Shown here in pieces: positions 6,897 to 15,957 of a stretch of 47,514 nucleotides of DNA; position 1 is the stretch's first letter; each line of letters opens with the position of its first letter. The DNA lies in contig CANJVW010000011.1 of the NCBI GenBank assembly GCA_947478495.1, positions 1 through 47,514 on the forward strand, given 5' to 3'. Below the pieces are notes generated by a model that worked only from the letters and a program-made list of their open reading frames with translations, did no database searches and had not been told where the DNA came from. Made by a program: the position numbers and the translations under genes. This DNA comes from Legionellales bacterium. Lineage in GTDB: Bacteria > Pseudomonadota > Gammaproteobacteria > DSM-16500.

Positions 6897-7226
6897 CTAA
6901 GCGGCATATCTTTTTTTGACGCTTCTAAGTGTCTCAACAATGAGCGGCGCTGCGCTGACTGGCACGTCTTCTATGTAGTGATTCAAGTAGCTTTTGAGGG
7001 GTTTTCCGTAGCGGGCGAGACTTGAGTGGTTGCGTAAATGTAAGCAAAACGCGATATAGAGCGCTAATAAAAATCGTTCGGTGTGATGCGGACCATCTGG
7101 AATGATGGTATGCTTGTTTTTGACGGTTTTAACGAACTGACGAATCCACGTGATCCGACGAAAAGGGTAGAGCGCATTGAGCAGTTCTTTTTTAGGATTA
7201 ATTAGCATGATTTGTTTGTTGATCAA
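6897..7226 (-). CDS. Small basic hypothetical protein
   Basis: I do not recognise this 109-residue, basic protein. It has aromatic and His-rich stretches (IIPDGPHHTERFLLALYIAF at about 41-60, YGKPLKSYLNHYIEDVP at about 73-89) and no clear transmembrane helix or enzyme motif. The TTG at 7226 is chosen because AAAGGAG lies 8 bases upstream of it; the ATG 18 bases later has no Shine-Dalgarno sequence. It is convergent with pabA and divergent from sdhE (65 bases apart), so it has its own promoter. The good ribosome binding site and the absence of a better frame on the other strand are the main reasons to call it. Confidence 0.55.
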   Translation of the reverse strand: MINKQIMLINPKKELLNALYPFRRITWIRQFVKTVKNKHTIIPDGPHHTERFLLALYIAFCLHLRNHSSLARYGKPLKSYLNHYIEDVPVSAAPLIVETLRSVKKRYAA

Positions 7227-7291
7227 GTAGACAGCTCCTTTGCTACATTTTTTCTATTTTACAGTGTTATGGCTATTATACAAGGACTACA

Positions 7292-7549
7292 ATGATCGCT
7301 CCCATGTCGCTTTCTCGTTTACGCTGGGCCTGTCGCCGCGGCATGCTGGAATTGGATATTTTACTCGGACATTTTTTGGAGGAAGCTTTTTCAAGTCTTA
7401 CACCTCTCGAGCAGACGGTATTTGTTCAATTACTTGAAACACAAGACCCTATTTTGTTTGCTTGGCTGACAGGCAAAGAAAAACCCTCCAATCCTGATTT
7501 TTCACAGATAATTCAAAGAATACGTGATCATGCAGAACATCGACATTGA
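7292..7549 (+). CDS. sdhE: FAD assembly factor SdhE (YgfY/CptB family)
   Basis: SdhE promotes covalent flavinylation of succinate dehydrogenase. The 85-residue protein shows the defining RGMLELD motif (RGxxE, Arg16-Gly17 to Glu20) after the helical start RLRWACRR, followed by LGHFLEEAF, LTPLEQTVFVQLLE and DPILFAWLTG. The ATG at 7292 has AAGGA 5 bases upstream; an ATG four codons later is possible. It overlaps the following membrane-protein gene by 20 bases, the arrangement seen for ygfY-ygfX. The pair was once described as the CptB/CptA antitoxin/toxin; the flavinylation role is better supported for SdhE. Confidence 0.92.
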   Translation: MIAPMSLSRLRWACRRGMLELDILLGHFLEEAFSSLTPLEQTVFVQLLETQDPILFAWLTGKEKPSNPDFSQIIQRIRDHAEHRH

Positions 7550-7934
7550 TTTAAAACCCTCTAGAGCAGCGAACCTACTTATTCTCATTTTGTCCCTTGG
7601 CAGCCTATTGATCGTGATAACTTTGTCGGTATCGTGGGCGCTTAAGGCGGTTTTTGTTTTTTTATTGTTCTATACCGTGCGGGATCTTTGGTTGCGGATA
7701 AATAGCCCCGTTGTTCAGGGTTTGCGGCTGATCAATCGAGAGGAGTGTCAGTTGCGATTAAAGGATAAAACCCTATTGGCGGTACTATGCGGCGACAGCA
7801 CGGTCACTAATCGTATGTCAGTGCTTCGTTTTAAATCACTCGGGCGCAAAAAAATCTATTCATGTGTGATTATCAAGGATTCTGTACCGTCTCGCGATTA
7901 CCACGCCTTATTGGTTTGGCTGAGAACGCTTTAG
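7530..7934 (+). CDS. ygfX: YgfX (CptA)-like membrane protein
   Basis: This 134-residue protein has two adjacent hydrophobic helices near the N-terminus (about 15-35 and 38-55), a VRDLWLRIN turn, and a small beta-rich soluble domain ending in DYHALLVWLRTL. Sequence similarity to YgfX is weak at this length, so the call depends on topology plus its position directly after and overlapping sdhE, where ygfX normally lies. YgfX has been reported to interfere with MreB and FtsZ in E. coli, but its physiological role is unsettled. ATG 7530 is used; GTG 7524 is in frame. lepA follows after 59 bases. Confidence 0.75.
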   Translation: MQNIDIDLKPSRAANLLILILSLGSLLIVITLSVSWALKAVFVFLLFYTVRDLWLRINSPVVQGLRLINREECQLRLKDKTLLAVLCGDSTVTNRMSVLRFKSLGRKKIYSCVIIKDSVPSRDYHALLVWLRTL

Positions 7935-7993
7935 TGATGGTATCTTATTCAGCAATGCGTTAAAATTCCTGGTTTTAGGCAGTCTTAATCCTC

Positions 7994-9793
7994 ATGGATC
8001 ATATTCGAAATTTCTCTATTATTGCCCACATTGACCACGGTAAATCGACCTTGGCTGATCGTCTCATTCAGCTCTGCGGCGGTTTGGAAGCCCGTGAAAT
8101 GGAAGCTCAAGTCCTTGATTCTATGGATTTAGAGCGAGAGCGGGGGATTACGATTAAGGCGCATAGCGTGACTTTGCATTATCAATCAAAGAGCGGAAAG
8201 ATCTATCAGCTCAATTTTATCGATACGCCAGGCCATGTGGATTTTTCTTATGAAGTATCGCGTTCTCTCGCAGCTTGTGAAGGTGCTTTATTGGTGGTGG
8301 ATGCAGGCCAAGGGGTCGAAGCGCAGACTGTGGCTGTTTGTTATACAGCTCTTGAGCAGGGCTTAACGGTCATTCCCGTGCTCAATAAAATTGATTTGCC
8401 TCAAGCCGATGCGGCACGTGTTATTAATGAAATCGAAGAAATTATTGGTCTAGAGGCACAAGATGCCTTGCAAGTGAGCGCGAAGCAGGGCCTCGGGATT
8501 CCTGAATTACTCGAAAAAATTATTACAGACATTCCTGCGCCCGTTGGCGATCCATTAGGATTATTGCAAGCACTCATTATTGATTCTTGGTTTGATACCT
8601 ATTTAGGCGTGGTGTCTTTAGTGCGAGTGAAGCACGGCACACTTAAGGTCGGCGAAAAAATGCGAGTGATGTCGACCGGGCGTGATCATGAAGTGACGGG
8701 CATTGGCGTATTTACACCAAAACGTGAGCCGACAGGTGTATTGCGAGCAGGTGAAGTGGGCTATGTTGTCGCAGGCATCAAGGAAATTAATGGCGCGCCA
8801 GTGGGTGATACATTGACGCATGCCCAGAATGGAAAAGCAGCGACTGACCCATTGCCTGGATTTAAGCAATTACAGCCACAAGTGTATGCCGGTTTATTTC
8901 CGGTGAGCGCAGATGATTTTCCTGAATTTCGAGAAGCGTTGTCAAAGTTACGCTTGAACGATGCTGCCTTGTTTTATGAACCAGAATCGTCCGAAGCATT
9001 AGGTTTTGGTTTTCGATGCGGGTTTTTAGGTTTATTGCACATGGAAATTGTGCAAGAGCGTTTAGAGCGTGAATATGGACTTAATTTAATTACAACTGCA
9101 CCGACAGTCGTTTATGAAATTGTGACGACTAAGGGCGAAACGATGCTCGTTGAAAACCCGGCTTTATTGCCCGCGCCTAATTTTATTGCGGATTTTCGTG
9201 AACCGATTGTGAAAGCCAATATATTAGTACCTCAAGCGTATGTCGGTAATGTGATGACGCTTTGCGTTGAAAAGCGTGGCGTACAAAAAAATATGTTGTA
9301 TTTAGGCTCGCAAGTCTCTTTAACCTATGAAATACCGATGAATGAAGTCGTGCTCGATTTTTTTGATCGATTAAAATCGGTGAGTCGCGGGTATGCCTCA
9401 TTGGATTATCATTTTGCGTATTTTCAATCGGGTGATTTAGTGAAACTGGATTTATTGATCAATGGTGAAAAAGTGGATGCCATGACGTTTATCGTGCATC
9501 GCGATCAAGCGCAATTTAAAGGACGCCAATTGACGGATAAAATGCGCGAGCTGATTCCTCGTCAAATGTATGATGTCGCGATTCAAGCAACCATTGGGGC
9601 GGCTATTATTGCACGGAGTACGGTTAAAGCTTTGCGCAAAAACGTGATTGCAAAATGCTATGGTGGTGATATTAGTCGTAAGCGGAAGTTGTTAGAAAAG
9701 CAAAAAGAAGGGAAGAAGCGCATGAAACAAGTGGGCAATGTGGAAATTCCACAAGAGGCCTTTTTAGCCATTTTAAGGGTAGATGATAAATGA
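7994..9793 (+). CDS. lepA: Elongation factor 4 (LepA), back-translocating GTPase
   Basis: LepA is a ribosome-associated GTPase related to EF-G that influences stalled or mis-translocated ribosomes and initiation. The 599-residue length is standard. The G domain has [14 protein letters not shown] (G1), [10 protein letters not shown] (G2), [15 protein letters not shown] (G3), NKIDLP (G4) and a SAKQG-type G5. The LepA-specific C-terminal domain is intact, with the lysine-rich [20 protein letters not shown] motif and the ending [17 protein letters not shown]. It lacks EF-G domain IV, as expected. No strong Shine-Dalgarno sequence precedes the ATG. lepB follows about 110 bases downstream, the conserved lepA-lepB-rnc-era-recO order. 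Confidence 0.98.
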   Translation: MDHIRNFSIIAHIDHGKSTLADRLIQLCGGLEAREMEAQVLDSMDLERERGITIKAHSVTLHYQSKSGKIYQLNFIDTPGHVDFSYEVSRSLAACEGALLVVDAGQGVEAQTVAVCYTALEQGLTVIPVLNKIDLPQADAARVINEIEEIIGLEAQDALQVSAKQGLGIPELLEKIITDIPAPVGDPLGLLQALIIDSWFDTYLGVVSLVRVKHGTLKVGEKMRVMSTGRDHEVTGIGVFTPKREPTGVLRAGEVGYVVAGIKEINGAPVGDTLTHAQNGKAATDPLPGFKQLQPQVYAGLFPVSADDFPEFREALSKLRLNDAALFYEPESSEALGFGFRCGFLGLLHMEIVQERLEREYGLNLITTAPTVVYEIVTTKGETMLVENPALLPAPNFIADFREPIVKANILVPQAYVGNVMTLCVEKRGVQKNMLYLGSQVSLTYEIPMNEVVLDFFDRLKSVSRGYASLDYHFAYFQSGDLVKLDLLINGEKVDAMTFIVHRDQAQFKGRQLTDKMRELIPRQMYDVAIQATIGAAIIARSTVKALRKNVIAKCYGGDISRKRKLLEKQKEGKKRMKQVGNVEIPQEAFLAILRVDDK

Positions 9794-9844
9794 GCATTAA
9801 TTATATGCTACCCAAAAACAAAGCTTTTGCTTGCACTAAAGGGC

Positions 9845-9860
9845 GAGAATCGCGATTCTC
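9845..9860. repeat. 16-bp palindrome in the lepA-lepB gap
   Basis: GAGAATCGCGATTCTC is a perfect palindrome in the 112-base gap between lepA and lepB. It is followed by C-rich sequence and then an AGGAG ribosome binding site for lepB. It could be a small hairpin or a protein-binding site; nothing more specific can be said. Confidence 0.45.
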
Positions 9861-9905
9861 CCCCTTGAGAAACCCCCATCGCGAGAAGTTAACAGGAGCT
9901 ATTGC

Positions 9906-10685
9906 ATGAACATTAATTTTGAGCTCGTATTATTTTGGGCATTGGTAATATCAGGATTGCTTGCGCTGTGCGATATACTTTTTTTTGCTAAAAAACGCAA
10001 AGCGGCACATATCAAGAAAATGCCTGTCATTATTGATTATGCGCGATCTTTTTTCCCCGTGTTGTTGCTTGTGTTTTGCATACGCTCTTTTTTGTATGAA
10101 CCGTTTCGTGTGCCAACAGGATCATTAAAGCCTACTATTGCGATCGGTGATTTTTTATTGGTGAATAAATTTGCCTACGGCATTCGATTGCCGGTCATTC
10201 ATACCAAGCTATTTCAAGTTGGCGAACCGCAGCACGGCGATATTTTTCTGTTTCGCTCTCCACCTGACCCATCCATTGATTATGTAAAACGTGTAATCGG
10301 TGTGCCGGGAGATCGCATTCGTTATACCCATAAGGTGCTCTATGTTAATGGCAAGAAAATGCCGCAAAAATGGCTGTTAGACACCATTGATGAAGATGGC
10401 AATGGCAATTTCTTATCGGTGCAAGAAAAAGAAGAGAACTTTTTTGGTGTCAATCATCTAATTTATCAAAACAAAGAAAAAGCAGATGATGATATGCAAG
10501 AGATTATTGTGCCGCCTGGCATGTATTTCGCAATGGGCGATAACCGTGATGGCAGCACCGATAGTCGCGCGTGGGGTTTTGTGCCGGAGGCTAATATTGT
10601 CGGCAAAGCGGTTCGCATATGGATGAGCTGGGATGGTGATCATTATCGTATTCGCTGGGATCGATTAGGCAAGAAAATTGTATGA
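9906..10685 (+). CDS. lepB: Signal peptidase I
   Basis: LepB is the inner-membrane serine protease that removes signal peptides from exported proteins. The 259-residue protein has an N-terminal helix (about 5-27), a basic loop (AKKRKAAHIKK), a second helix (about 48-60) and then the periplasmic catalytic domain. The Ser box reads FRVPTGSLKPT with Ser73, where E. coli has SGSM: the methionine after the nucleophile is leucine, a variant also seen in Legionella and Coxiella. The catalytic Lys128 is in DYVKRVIGVPGD, and the MGDNRDGSTDSRAWGFVP box is present. AACAGGAG lies 8 bases ahead of the ATG. Its stop overlaps the rnc start (ATGA). Confidence 0.97.
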   Translation: MNINFELVLFWALVISGLLALCDILFFAKKRKAAHIKKMPVIIDYARSFFPVLLLVFCIRSFLYEPFRVPTGSLKPTIAIGDFLLVNKFAYGIRLPVIHTKLFQVGEPQHGDIFLFRSPPDPSIDYVKRVIGVPGDRIRYTHKVLYVNGKKMPQKWLLDTIDEDGNGNFLSVQEKEENFFGVNHLIYQNKEKADDDMQEIIVPPGMYFAMGDNRDGSTDSRAWGFVPEANIVGKAVRIWMSWDGDHYRIRWDRLGKKIV

Positions 10686-11350
10686 ACGGCACGCCTGAAA
10701 TTGCGTTAGGGTATCGTTTTGTCAATAAAAAATTATTAGACAAAGCATTAACGCATTGCAGCTATGATAGCGTTGACAATAATGAGCGACTTGAGTTCTT
10801 GGGCGACGCGGTGGTTAATTTAGTTATTGCTCAAGCGTTATTCGAGCAATTTCCGAAAGCGGCAGAGGGCGATTTAAGTCGAAAGCGCGCAGGTATTGTT
10901 AATCGTGATGCACTGGGTCACCTCGCGCGCCAGCTGCAAGTGGGGCGCTTTATTCGATTGGGCGTTGGTGAAATTAGAAGTGGCGGACATGATCGACAAT
11001 CGATTTTGTCCTGTACGATGGAAGCGCTGATTGGCGCGATGGTTCTGGATAGTGGGTTCGATGTGACGCGAGCGCATATTTTGCGATGGCATGAATCGAT
11101 TCTTTCTACGTTGTCGTCCGACAAAAGCCAGAAAGATCCTAAAACACAATTACAAGAATATTGCCAAGCGCGATCACAGCCTTTACCTCTCTATCATATG
11201 GAATGGGTGAAGGGTGAGGGGCACGATCAATCTTTTCAAGTCAAATGCATAGTAGAGGCATTGAAAAAAGAATCGATTGGAGAAGGCTCAAGTCGAAAGC
11301 GTGCAGAACAGGCAGCAGCCCAAGAGATGCTGAAGGATATTAGAAGATGA
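10682..11350 (+). CDS. rnc: Ribonuclease III
   Basis: RNase III cleaves double-stranded RNA during rRNA maturation and mRNA control. The 222-residue protein has the catalytic signature NERLEFLGDAVV (the acidic residues coordinate Mg2+), a second acidic cluster in MEALIGAMVLDSGF, and a C-terminal double-stranded-RNA-binding domain (about 150-220, DPKTQLQEYCQ to KRAEQAAAQEML). Start and stop both overlap the neighbouring genes by four bases (lepB and era), so it is translationally coupled on both sides. Confidence 0.97.
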   Translation: MNGTPEIALGYRFVNKKLLDKALTHCSYDSVDNNERLEFLGDAVVNLVIAQALFEQFPKAAEGDLSRKRAGIVNRDALGHLARQLQVGRFIRLGVGEIRSGGHDRQSILSCTMEALIGAMVLDSGFDVTRAHILRWHESILSTLSSDKSQKDPKTQLQEYCQARSQPLPLYHMEWVKGEGHDQSFQVKCIVEALKKESIGEGSSRKRAEQAAAQEMLKDIRR

Positions 11351-12228
11351 ATAAAAAATGTGGATACGTTGCGATTATCGGTCGACCGAATGTGGGCAAA
11401 TCCACACTCTTAAATCACTTGATTGGTGAGAAAGTCAGTATTATTTCGCCTAAGGCGCAAACGACACGACACACTATTTTAGGGATTAAGACAGAGGATC
11501 ACAGTCAAACAATTTACATTGATACGCCAGGCATCCACGGGGAAGAGCGTGCGGCCATGAATCGCTATATGAATCGCTTAGCGACTGGTGTTATCACAGA
11601 TGCGGATGTTATTGTTTTTATGATTGAGGCGACACGTTGGCAACCGGATGATGAAGTCGTGTTGGAAAAATTAGTGCATGCAACACAGCCCGTGATTTTA
11701 GCGATCAATAAGATTGATTTACTGAAAGATAAAACACGTTTACTCCCTTTGATTGATCGCATTAAAGAGCGATTGGGTTTTTCCGACATTATTCCTATTT
11801 CGGTGAGTAAAAATAATAATATCGATGCACTTCAAAAAATTATTGTAAACCACTTGCCGGAAGGAGATTTTTTATTTCCAGCAGACACTGTCACCGATAA
11901 AACGCTTTTGTTTCAAGTAGCTGAATGTGTTCGCGAGAAATTGATTCGACTGACCGCCCAAGAAATCCCTTATAGCACAACAGTCGTGATTGAGTCGCTT
12001 CAAGAAGACGAGAAAATTGTACACATTAATGCGCTTATCTGGGTCGAGAGAGAAGGGCAAAAATCCATTGTGATCGGTCAAGACGGTGAGCGTTTGAAAA
12101 AGATCGGGACGTCAGCGCGCTTGGATTTGGAAAAAATGCTTCATAAGAAAGTGTTTTTACGATTGTGGGTGAAAGTGAAGGATGATTGGACGAATAACGA
12201 GAGATTGCTGCAGGATCGGATGAATTAA
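11347..12228 (+). CDS. era: GTPase Era
   Basis: Era is an essential GTPase that binds the 3' end of 16S rRNA during 30S subunit assembly. The 293-residue protein has a G domain with GRPNVGKSTLLNHLIG (G1), a SPKAQTTRHTI switch I, DTPGIHGEE (G3), NKIDLL (G4) and the G5 region ISVSKNNN. The C-terminal KH domain includes SIVIGQDGERLKKIG, the RNA-binding GxxG loop. ATGA overlap with rnc. After its stop the operon is interrupted by the 152-bp palindromic repeat ahead of recO. Confidence 0.98.
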   Translation: MNKKCGYVAIIGRPNVGKSTLLNHLIGEKVSIISPKAQTTRHTILGIKTEDHSQTIYIDTPGIHGEERAAMNRYMNRLATGVITDADVIVFMIEATRWQPDDEVVLEKLVHATQPVILAINKIDLLKDKTRLLPLIDRIKERLGFSDIIPISVSKNNNIDALQKIIVNHLPEGDFLFPADTVTDKTLLFQVAECVREKLIRLTAQEIPYSTTVVIESLQEDEKIVHINALIWVEREGQKSIVIGQDGERLKKIGTSARLDLEKMLHKKVFLRLWVKVKDDWTNNERLLQDRMN

Positions 12229-12246
12229 TAATGATATCTCCGCCCT

Positions 12247-12398
12247 CAATGTTGTCATCCCCGCGAAGGCGGGGACCCATGGGGCAGTGCTTATGGGTAG
12301 GGTATAAGAAATTTTTCAGAAGTGTATTATGAAGAGCTCATGGTTGTGAAAGGTTATTTGCTGAATGGGTCCCCGCCTTCGCGGGGATGACAACATTG
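12247..12398. repeat. Palindromic repeat between era and recO (second copy of the pabB repeat type)
   Basis: The arms at 12247-12280 and 12365-12398 are perfectly complementary over 34 bp, with an 84-base loop. The inner 27 bp of each arm is the same sequence as the arm of the repeat inside pabB (GTCATCCCCGCGAAGG...). The right arm ends 8 bases before the recO start codon, so the recO ribosome binding site sits at the foot of the stem. The unit fills nearly all of the 178-base gap between era and recO, genes that are usually close together. Confidence 0.93.
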
Positions 12399-12406
12399 GA
12401 TAAGTC

Positions 12407-13129
12407 ATGCATACATTACTTGAGCCCGGTTTTATCTTGCATCACCGTCCGTATCGGGAAACCAGCGTTTTATTGGATGTGTTCAGCGAGAAGCATGGCC
12501 GAATTTCACTAATCGCGCGAGGTGTGAGGACAAGCCGCTCGCGTCAGCGCCCTTTGTTGCAGCTATTTATCCCACTATTGCTGTCATGGTTCGGCAGGGG
12601 TGAGCTGCTCATGATGAAAGATGTTGATAATCATGGTGCGGCGATTACGCTTCGGGGGGATTGTCTGTTAAGCGGCTTATATTTGAATGAATTGTTGATG
12701 CGTGTATTGCAAAAAAATGATCCGCATCCATTGCTTTTTGCTATGTATCACCAGACCTTGTTAGAATTACAAGGCCCGACATTACACCAAAAAGTACTTC
12801 GTCTATTCGAAAAAAAATGTCTTGAAGAGTTGGGATATGGTTTATCTTTCTGCGACCATATGAATGGTGAGGCATTGCGCCCTGATCAGCTGTACTATTT
12901 TTTTCCAGAAAAGGGTTTTGTAGCGCAGGATGCATTGATGAAAAATAAAAATAGCGCCTTTCAGGGGAAAAGCCTGTTAGCGTTTCATGAGGGGCGACTG
13001 GATGATGAGGTCAGTTGCCGTGATGCTAAGCGACTGATGCGGCTCGCCATCAGCGCGTTGTTAGGATTGCAATCGTTTCACAGTCGTCAATTATTTCAAG
13101 GTGAGAGGCCAGTATGTCAGACAGCATAA
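12407..13129 (+). CDS. recO: DNA repair protein RecO
   Basis: RecO works with RecR (and RecF) to load RecA onto SSB-coated single-stranded gaps. The 240-residue protein has the N-terminal OB-fold opening typical of RecO (GFILHHRPYRETSVLLDVFSE-like start, with HRPYRETS and EKHGRISLIARGVR) and an all-helical C-terminal part with LRLFEKKCLEELGYGL. It lacks the four-cysteine zinc finger found in some RecO proteins. The start lies directly behind the palindromic repeat, with only a weak ribosome binding site. Its 3' end overlaps gltX by 16 bases. Confidence 0.93.
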   Translation: MHTLLEPGFILHHRPYRETSVLLDVFSEKHGRISLIARGVRTSRSRQRPLLQLFIPLLLSWFGRGELLMMKDVDNHGAAITLRGDCLLSGLYLNELLMRVLQKNDPHPLLFAMYHQTLLELQGPTLHQKVLRLFEKKCLEELGYGLSFCDHMNGEALRPDQLYYFFPEKGFVAQDALMKNKNSAFQGKSLLAFHEGRLDDEVSCRDAKRLMRLAISALLGLQSFHSRQLFQGERPVCQTA

Positions 13130-14508
13130 TACGAACGCGATTTTCTCCGAGTCCAACAGGCTTATTGCATTTAGGGAATATACGCGCTGCATTATTTAGT
13201 GCATTATTTGCAGCAAAACATAGCGGTATTTTTGTATTGCGAATGGAAGATACGGACCAAACGCGATCTCATGCTCAATTTGCTGAGAAGTTGCAAGATG
13301 ATTTGTCTTGGCTGGGGCTGCATTGGCAAGAAGGTCCTTATTGGCAATCGCAGCGCAGCGCTATCTATGCTGAATATTATAATGCATTAGAATCAAAGGG
13401 TCGTGCTTATCCTTGTTTCTGTACGGACGAAGAATTGGCGCTGCATCGCAAGCTTCAAATATCACGTAGCCAAGCACCTCGCTATACGGGAACCTGTCGT
13501 GCATTATCGAGAGAGGATATCGCTAAAAAAATCGCAGCGGGTCAAAAACCTGCTTTGCGTTTTCGCATTCTGTCGGACGAAAAAATAGAGTTCATGGATT
13601 TAGTGAAGGGAAGGCAGACCTTTAGCAGCAATGACATAGGTGATTTTATTATTCGACGGGCGGATGGCAGCTCCTCTTTTATGTTTTGCAATGCGATTGA
13701 TGATTCATTGATGGGAATCACGCATGTGTTGAGAGGTGATGATCATTTGGCTAATACGCCGCGGCAGCTTATGATTTTAAATGCACTCGAGAGACGCGCT
13801 CCGCAATACGGTCACTTATCCTTAATTTTGGGAGACGATGGATCACCTTTGTCGAAGCGTCATGGCAGCTTTAGCTTAACTGACTTGCGCGAGAAGGGAT
13901 TTTTACCCGTTGCTATTCTGAATTATTTGTCACGCTTAAGTCACGTGTATTCTGATGCTGAGCTTAAAACATTTTCTCAATTAGCGGAACATTTTTATAT
14001 TGAGAAGATCAGTGCATCCGCCGCTCGATTTGATTTGCATCAGCTGATGCATTGGCAAAAAGAAGCTGTTTTGAAAATGGATTCTGCAACCGTGTTGGAT
14101 TGGTTGGGAGAGAGAAAGCTATCTCAAGTCCCGCTGGATAAGAGCGATCTCTTTATTGCAATGATGCAACACAATACGGTTTTTCTTTCTGAAGTCGATG
14201 CATGGCTTACCATTTTATTTGGCAAAGGCATTCCTTTTTCATCAAGCGACCAAGTTATTTTAAAAGAAGCGGGCGATGATTTTTTTAAAACAGCTATTGC
14301 ATTGGTCGAAAAGCACGGCACACAATTCAAAGAGATGTTAGAAGAGCTGAAAATACAAAGCGGTCTGTCGGGAAAAAAATTGTTTATGCCGATTCGTGTG
14401 GCGTTAACGATGATGGAGCATGGGCCTGAATTAGCTTCAATCGCGACCTTGCTTGGTAGAGATAAAATGAAAGAGCGTTTTCAGTTGGTGAGAGAATATG
14501 CTTTATGA
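13114..14508 (+). CDS. gltX: Glutamate--tRNA ligase
   Basis: GltX charges tRNA-Glu (class I synthetase). The 464-residue length is that of a full GltX rather than the short GluQ paralogue. The N-terminus RTRFSPSPTGLLHLGNIRAA carries the HIGH-like motif, followed by LRMEDTDQTRS. The KMSKS-like loop is SPLSKRHGSFSL (about 244-255). The helical anticodon-binding region extends to the C-terminus. Coxiella-type genomes can hold two gltX genes with different tRNA preferences; one sequence cannot tell which type this is. It overlaps recO upstream and cysS downstream (ATGATG/TGA). Confidence 0.95.
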   Translation: MSDSIIRTRFSPSPTGLLHLGNIRAALFSALFAAKHSGIFVLRMEDTDQTRSHAQFAEKLQDDLSWLGLHWQEGPYWQSQRSAIYAEYYNALESKGRAYPCFCTDEELALHRKLQISRSQAPRYTGTCRALSREDIAKKIAAGQKPALRFRILSDEKIEFMDLVKGRQTFSSNDIGDFIIRRADGSSSFMFCNAIDDSLMGITHVLRGDDHLANTPRQLMILNALERRAPQYGHLSLILGDDGSPLSKRHGSFSLTDLREKGFLPVAILNYLSRLSHVYSDAELKTFSQLAEHFYIEKISASAARFDLHQLMHWQKEAVLKMDSATVLDWLGERKLSQVPLDKSDLFIAMMQHNTVFLSEVDAWLTILFGKGIPFSSSDQVILKEAGDDFFKTAIALVEKHGTQFKEMLEELKIQSGLSGKKLFMPIRVALTMMEHGPELASIATLLGRDKMKERFQLVREYAL

Positions 14509-15887
14509 TGGATATTAAAATATATAATAGTTTGACGCAGCAAGAAGAACCGTTGCGCCCACTGCATCCGAATAAAATCAATCTGTATGTCTGTGGCCCG
14601 ACGGTCTATGATTTTTGTCATATCGGTAATGGGCGCACGTATGCGGCATTTGATGTTGTTGTCCGTTATTTACGTTGGCGTGGATTCGATGTGACGTATG
14701 TGCGCAACATCACTGATATCGATGACAAAATTATTAATCGTGCGCGCGATAATCAAGAGCCTTGTCAGGCTGTCGTGGATCGATTTACAGCTGCTATGCA
14801 TGATGATTTTGCTGGGTTAGGATTGTTGTCGCCGCAGCATGAGCCGCGCGCGACGGAATATATACCACAAATGATTGCATTGATTGAAGAGTTGATTCAG
14901 CACGATTACGCCTATATGGCAACGAACGGGGATGTGTATTACCGTGTCCGGAAATGCGCTTCTTATGGTTGTTTGTCGCATCGTGATATTGATCAATTAG
15001 AAAGTGGCGCGCGTGTCGACGTGAATGTGCTTAAAGATGATCCATTGGATTTTGTCTTATGGAAATCCTCTAAGCCGGGTGAGCCATCTTGGGGTTCTCC
15101 TTGGGGCGAGGGACGACCAGGCTGGCACATTGAGTGCTCAGCGATGTCAAAATCGTTATTTGGCGATCAATTTGATTTGCATGGCGGTGGGAAAGATTTA
15201 ATTTTTCCCCATCATGAAAATGAAATGGCACAGACAGAAGCGGTGACGAATAAACCGATGGTGAGCATCTGGATGCATGCGGGATTTGTTCAGATGGACC
15301 AGATAAAAATGTCAAAATCACTCGGAAATTTTTTGACGATCCGAGATGCGTTAAAGTCATGTCGACCAGAAGTGCTCCGGTATTTTTGTATTTCGAGCCA
15401 TTATCGCAGTCCCGTGATGTATTCAGCGGATGCGTTAAAGCAATCCCATAGCGCATTGGAGCGGTTGTATACTGCGTTGCGCGACTTGCCTGACGCGCCA
15501 CGTTTAGAGAACACCGATTTTGAAAAGCGCTTTATCGCTGCGATGAACGATGATTTTAATACACCTGTAGCATTTTCTGTGTTTTTTGAGTTGGCACATG
15601 AGGTCCATCGATTGCGTTCAAGTGATTTAGAGCGCGCCGCTCAACACGGTGCTTTATTAAAATACTTAGGCAATGCGTTGGGAATGCTTGAAGATAAGCC
15701 GGATGATTTTTTGCAAGGCGCATTGGATTCAGTGACAATCAATAAAATTAATGCGCTGATCGAGATGCGTCTTGCAGCGCGCGCACAAAAACATTGGGCG
15801 CAGTCAGATGCAATACGAGATGAATTGGCGGCGATGTCAATTGTGATTGAAGATACGGCGACAGGCACGCAATGGAAGATGCAATAG
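14505..15887 (+). CDS. cysS: Cysteine--tRNA ligase
   Basis: CysS charges tRNA-Cys (class I synthetase). The 460-residue protein has the zinc/HIGH region NLYVCGPTVYDFCHIGNGRT with the first zinc cysteine at about 30. Further zinc ligands lie in WHIECSAMS and FPHHENEMAQ, and the KMSKS motif is in IKMSKSLGNFLTIRD (about 267-281). The C-terminal helical domain ends with the usual WKMQ-type tail. The first of two consecutive ATG codons (14505) overlaps the gltX stop; the second (14508) is equally possible. Confidence 0.97.
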   Translation: MMDIKIYNSLTQQEEPLRPLHPNKINLYVCGPTVYDFCHIGNGRTYAAFDVVVRYLRWRGFDVTYVRNITDIDDKIINRARDNQEPCQAVVDRFTAAMHDDFAGLGLLSPQHEPRATEYIPQMIALIEELIQHDYAYMATNGDVYYRVRKCASYGCLSHRDIDQLESGARVDVNVLKDDPLDFVLWKSSKPGEPSWGSPWGEGRPGWHIECSAMSKSLFGDQFDLHGGGKDLIFPHHENEMAQTEAVTNKPMVSIWMHAGFVQMDQIKMSKSLGNFLTIRDALKSCRPEVLRYFCISSHYRSPVMYSADALKQSHSALERLYTALRDLPDAPRLENTDFEKRFIAAMNDDFNTPVAFSVFFELAHEVHRLRSSDLERAAQHGALLKYLGNALGMLEDKPDDFLQGALDSVTINKINALIEMRLAARAQKHWAQSDAIRDELAAMSIVIEDTATGTQWKMQ

Positions 15888-15894
15888 ATACTGC

Positions 15895-15923
15895 TTTACG
15901 CTTTTAACGATTTATTCTATGCT
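15895..15923 (+). promoter_or_regulatory. Possible sigma-70 promoter for the outer-membrane barrel gene
   Basis: TTTACG (15895-15900) and TATGCT (15918-15923) are separated by 17 bases, each matching the consensus at four of six positions. They lie 35 bases ahead of the TTG start codon of the next gene and directly after the cysS stop. Assigned by eye only. Confidence 0.35.
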
Positions 15924-15957
15924 GTTTGGAAGTAATTTTTAACCGAGGAGAAGGATT

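Noticed and set aside
7292-7934. sdhE/ygfX as an active toxin-antitoxin pair
   Set aside because: The CptA/CptB reading is disputed, and SdhE is a conserved flavinylation factor; I list the pair by family only.
15070-15501. 143-codon minus-strand frame inside cysS
   Set aside because: Antisense to a fully conserved synthetase; no start signal.
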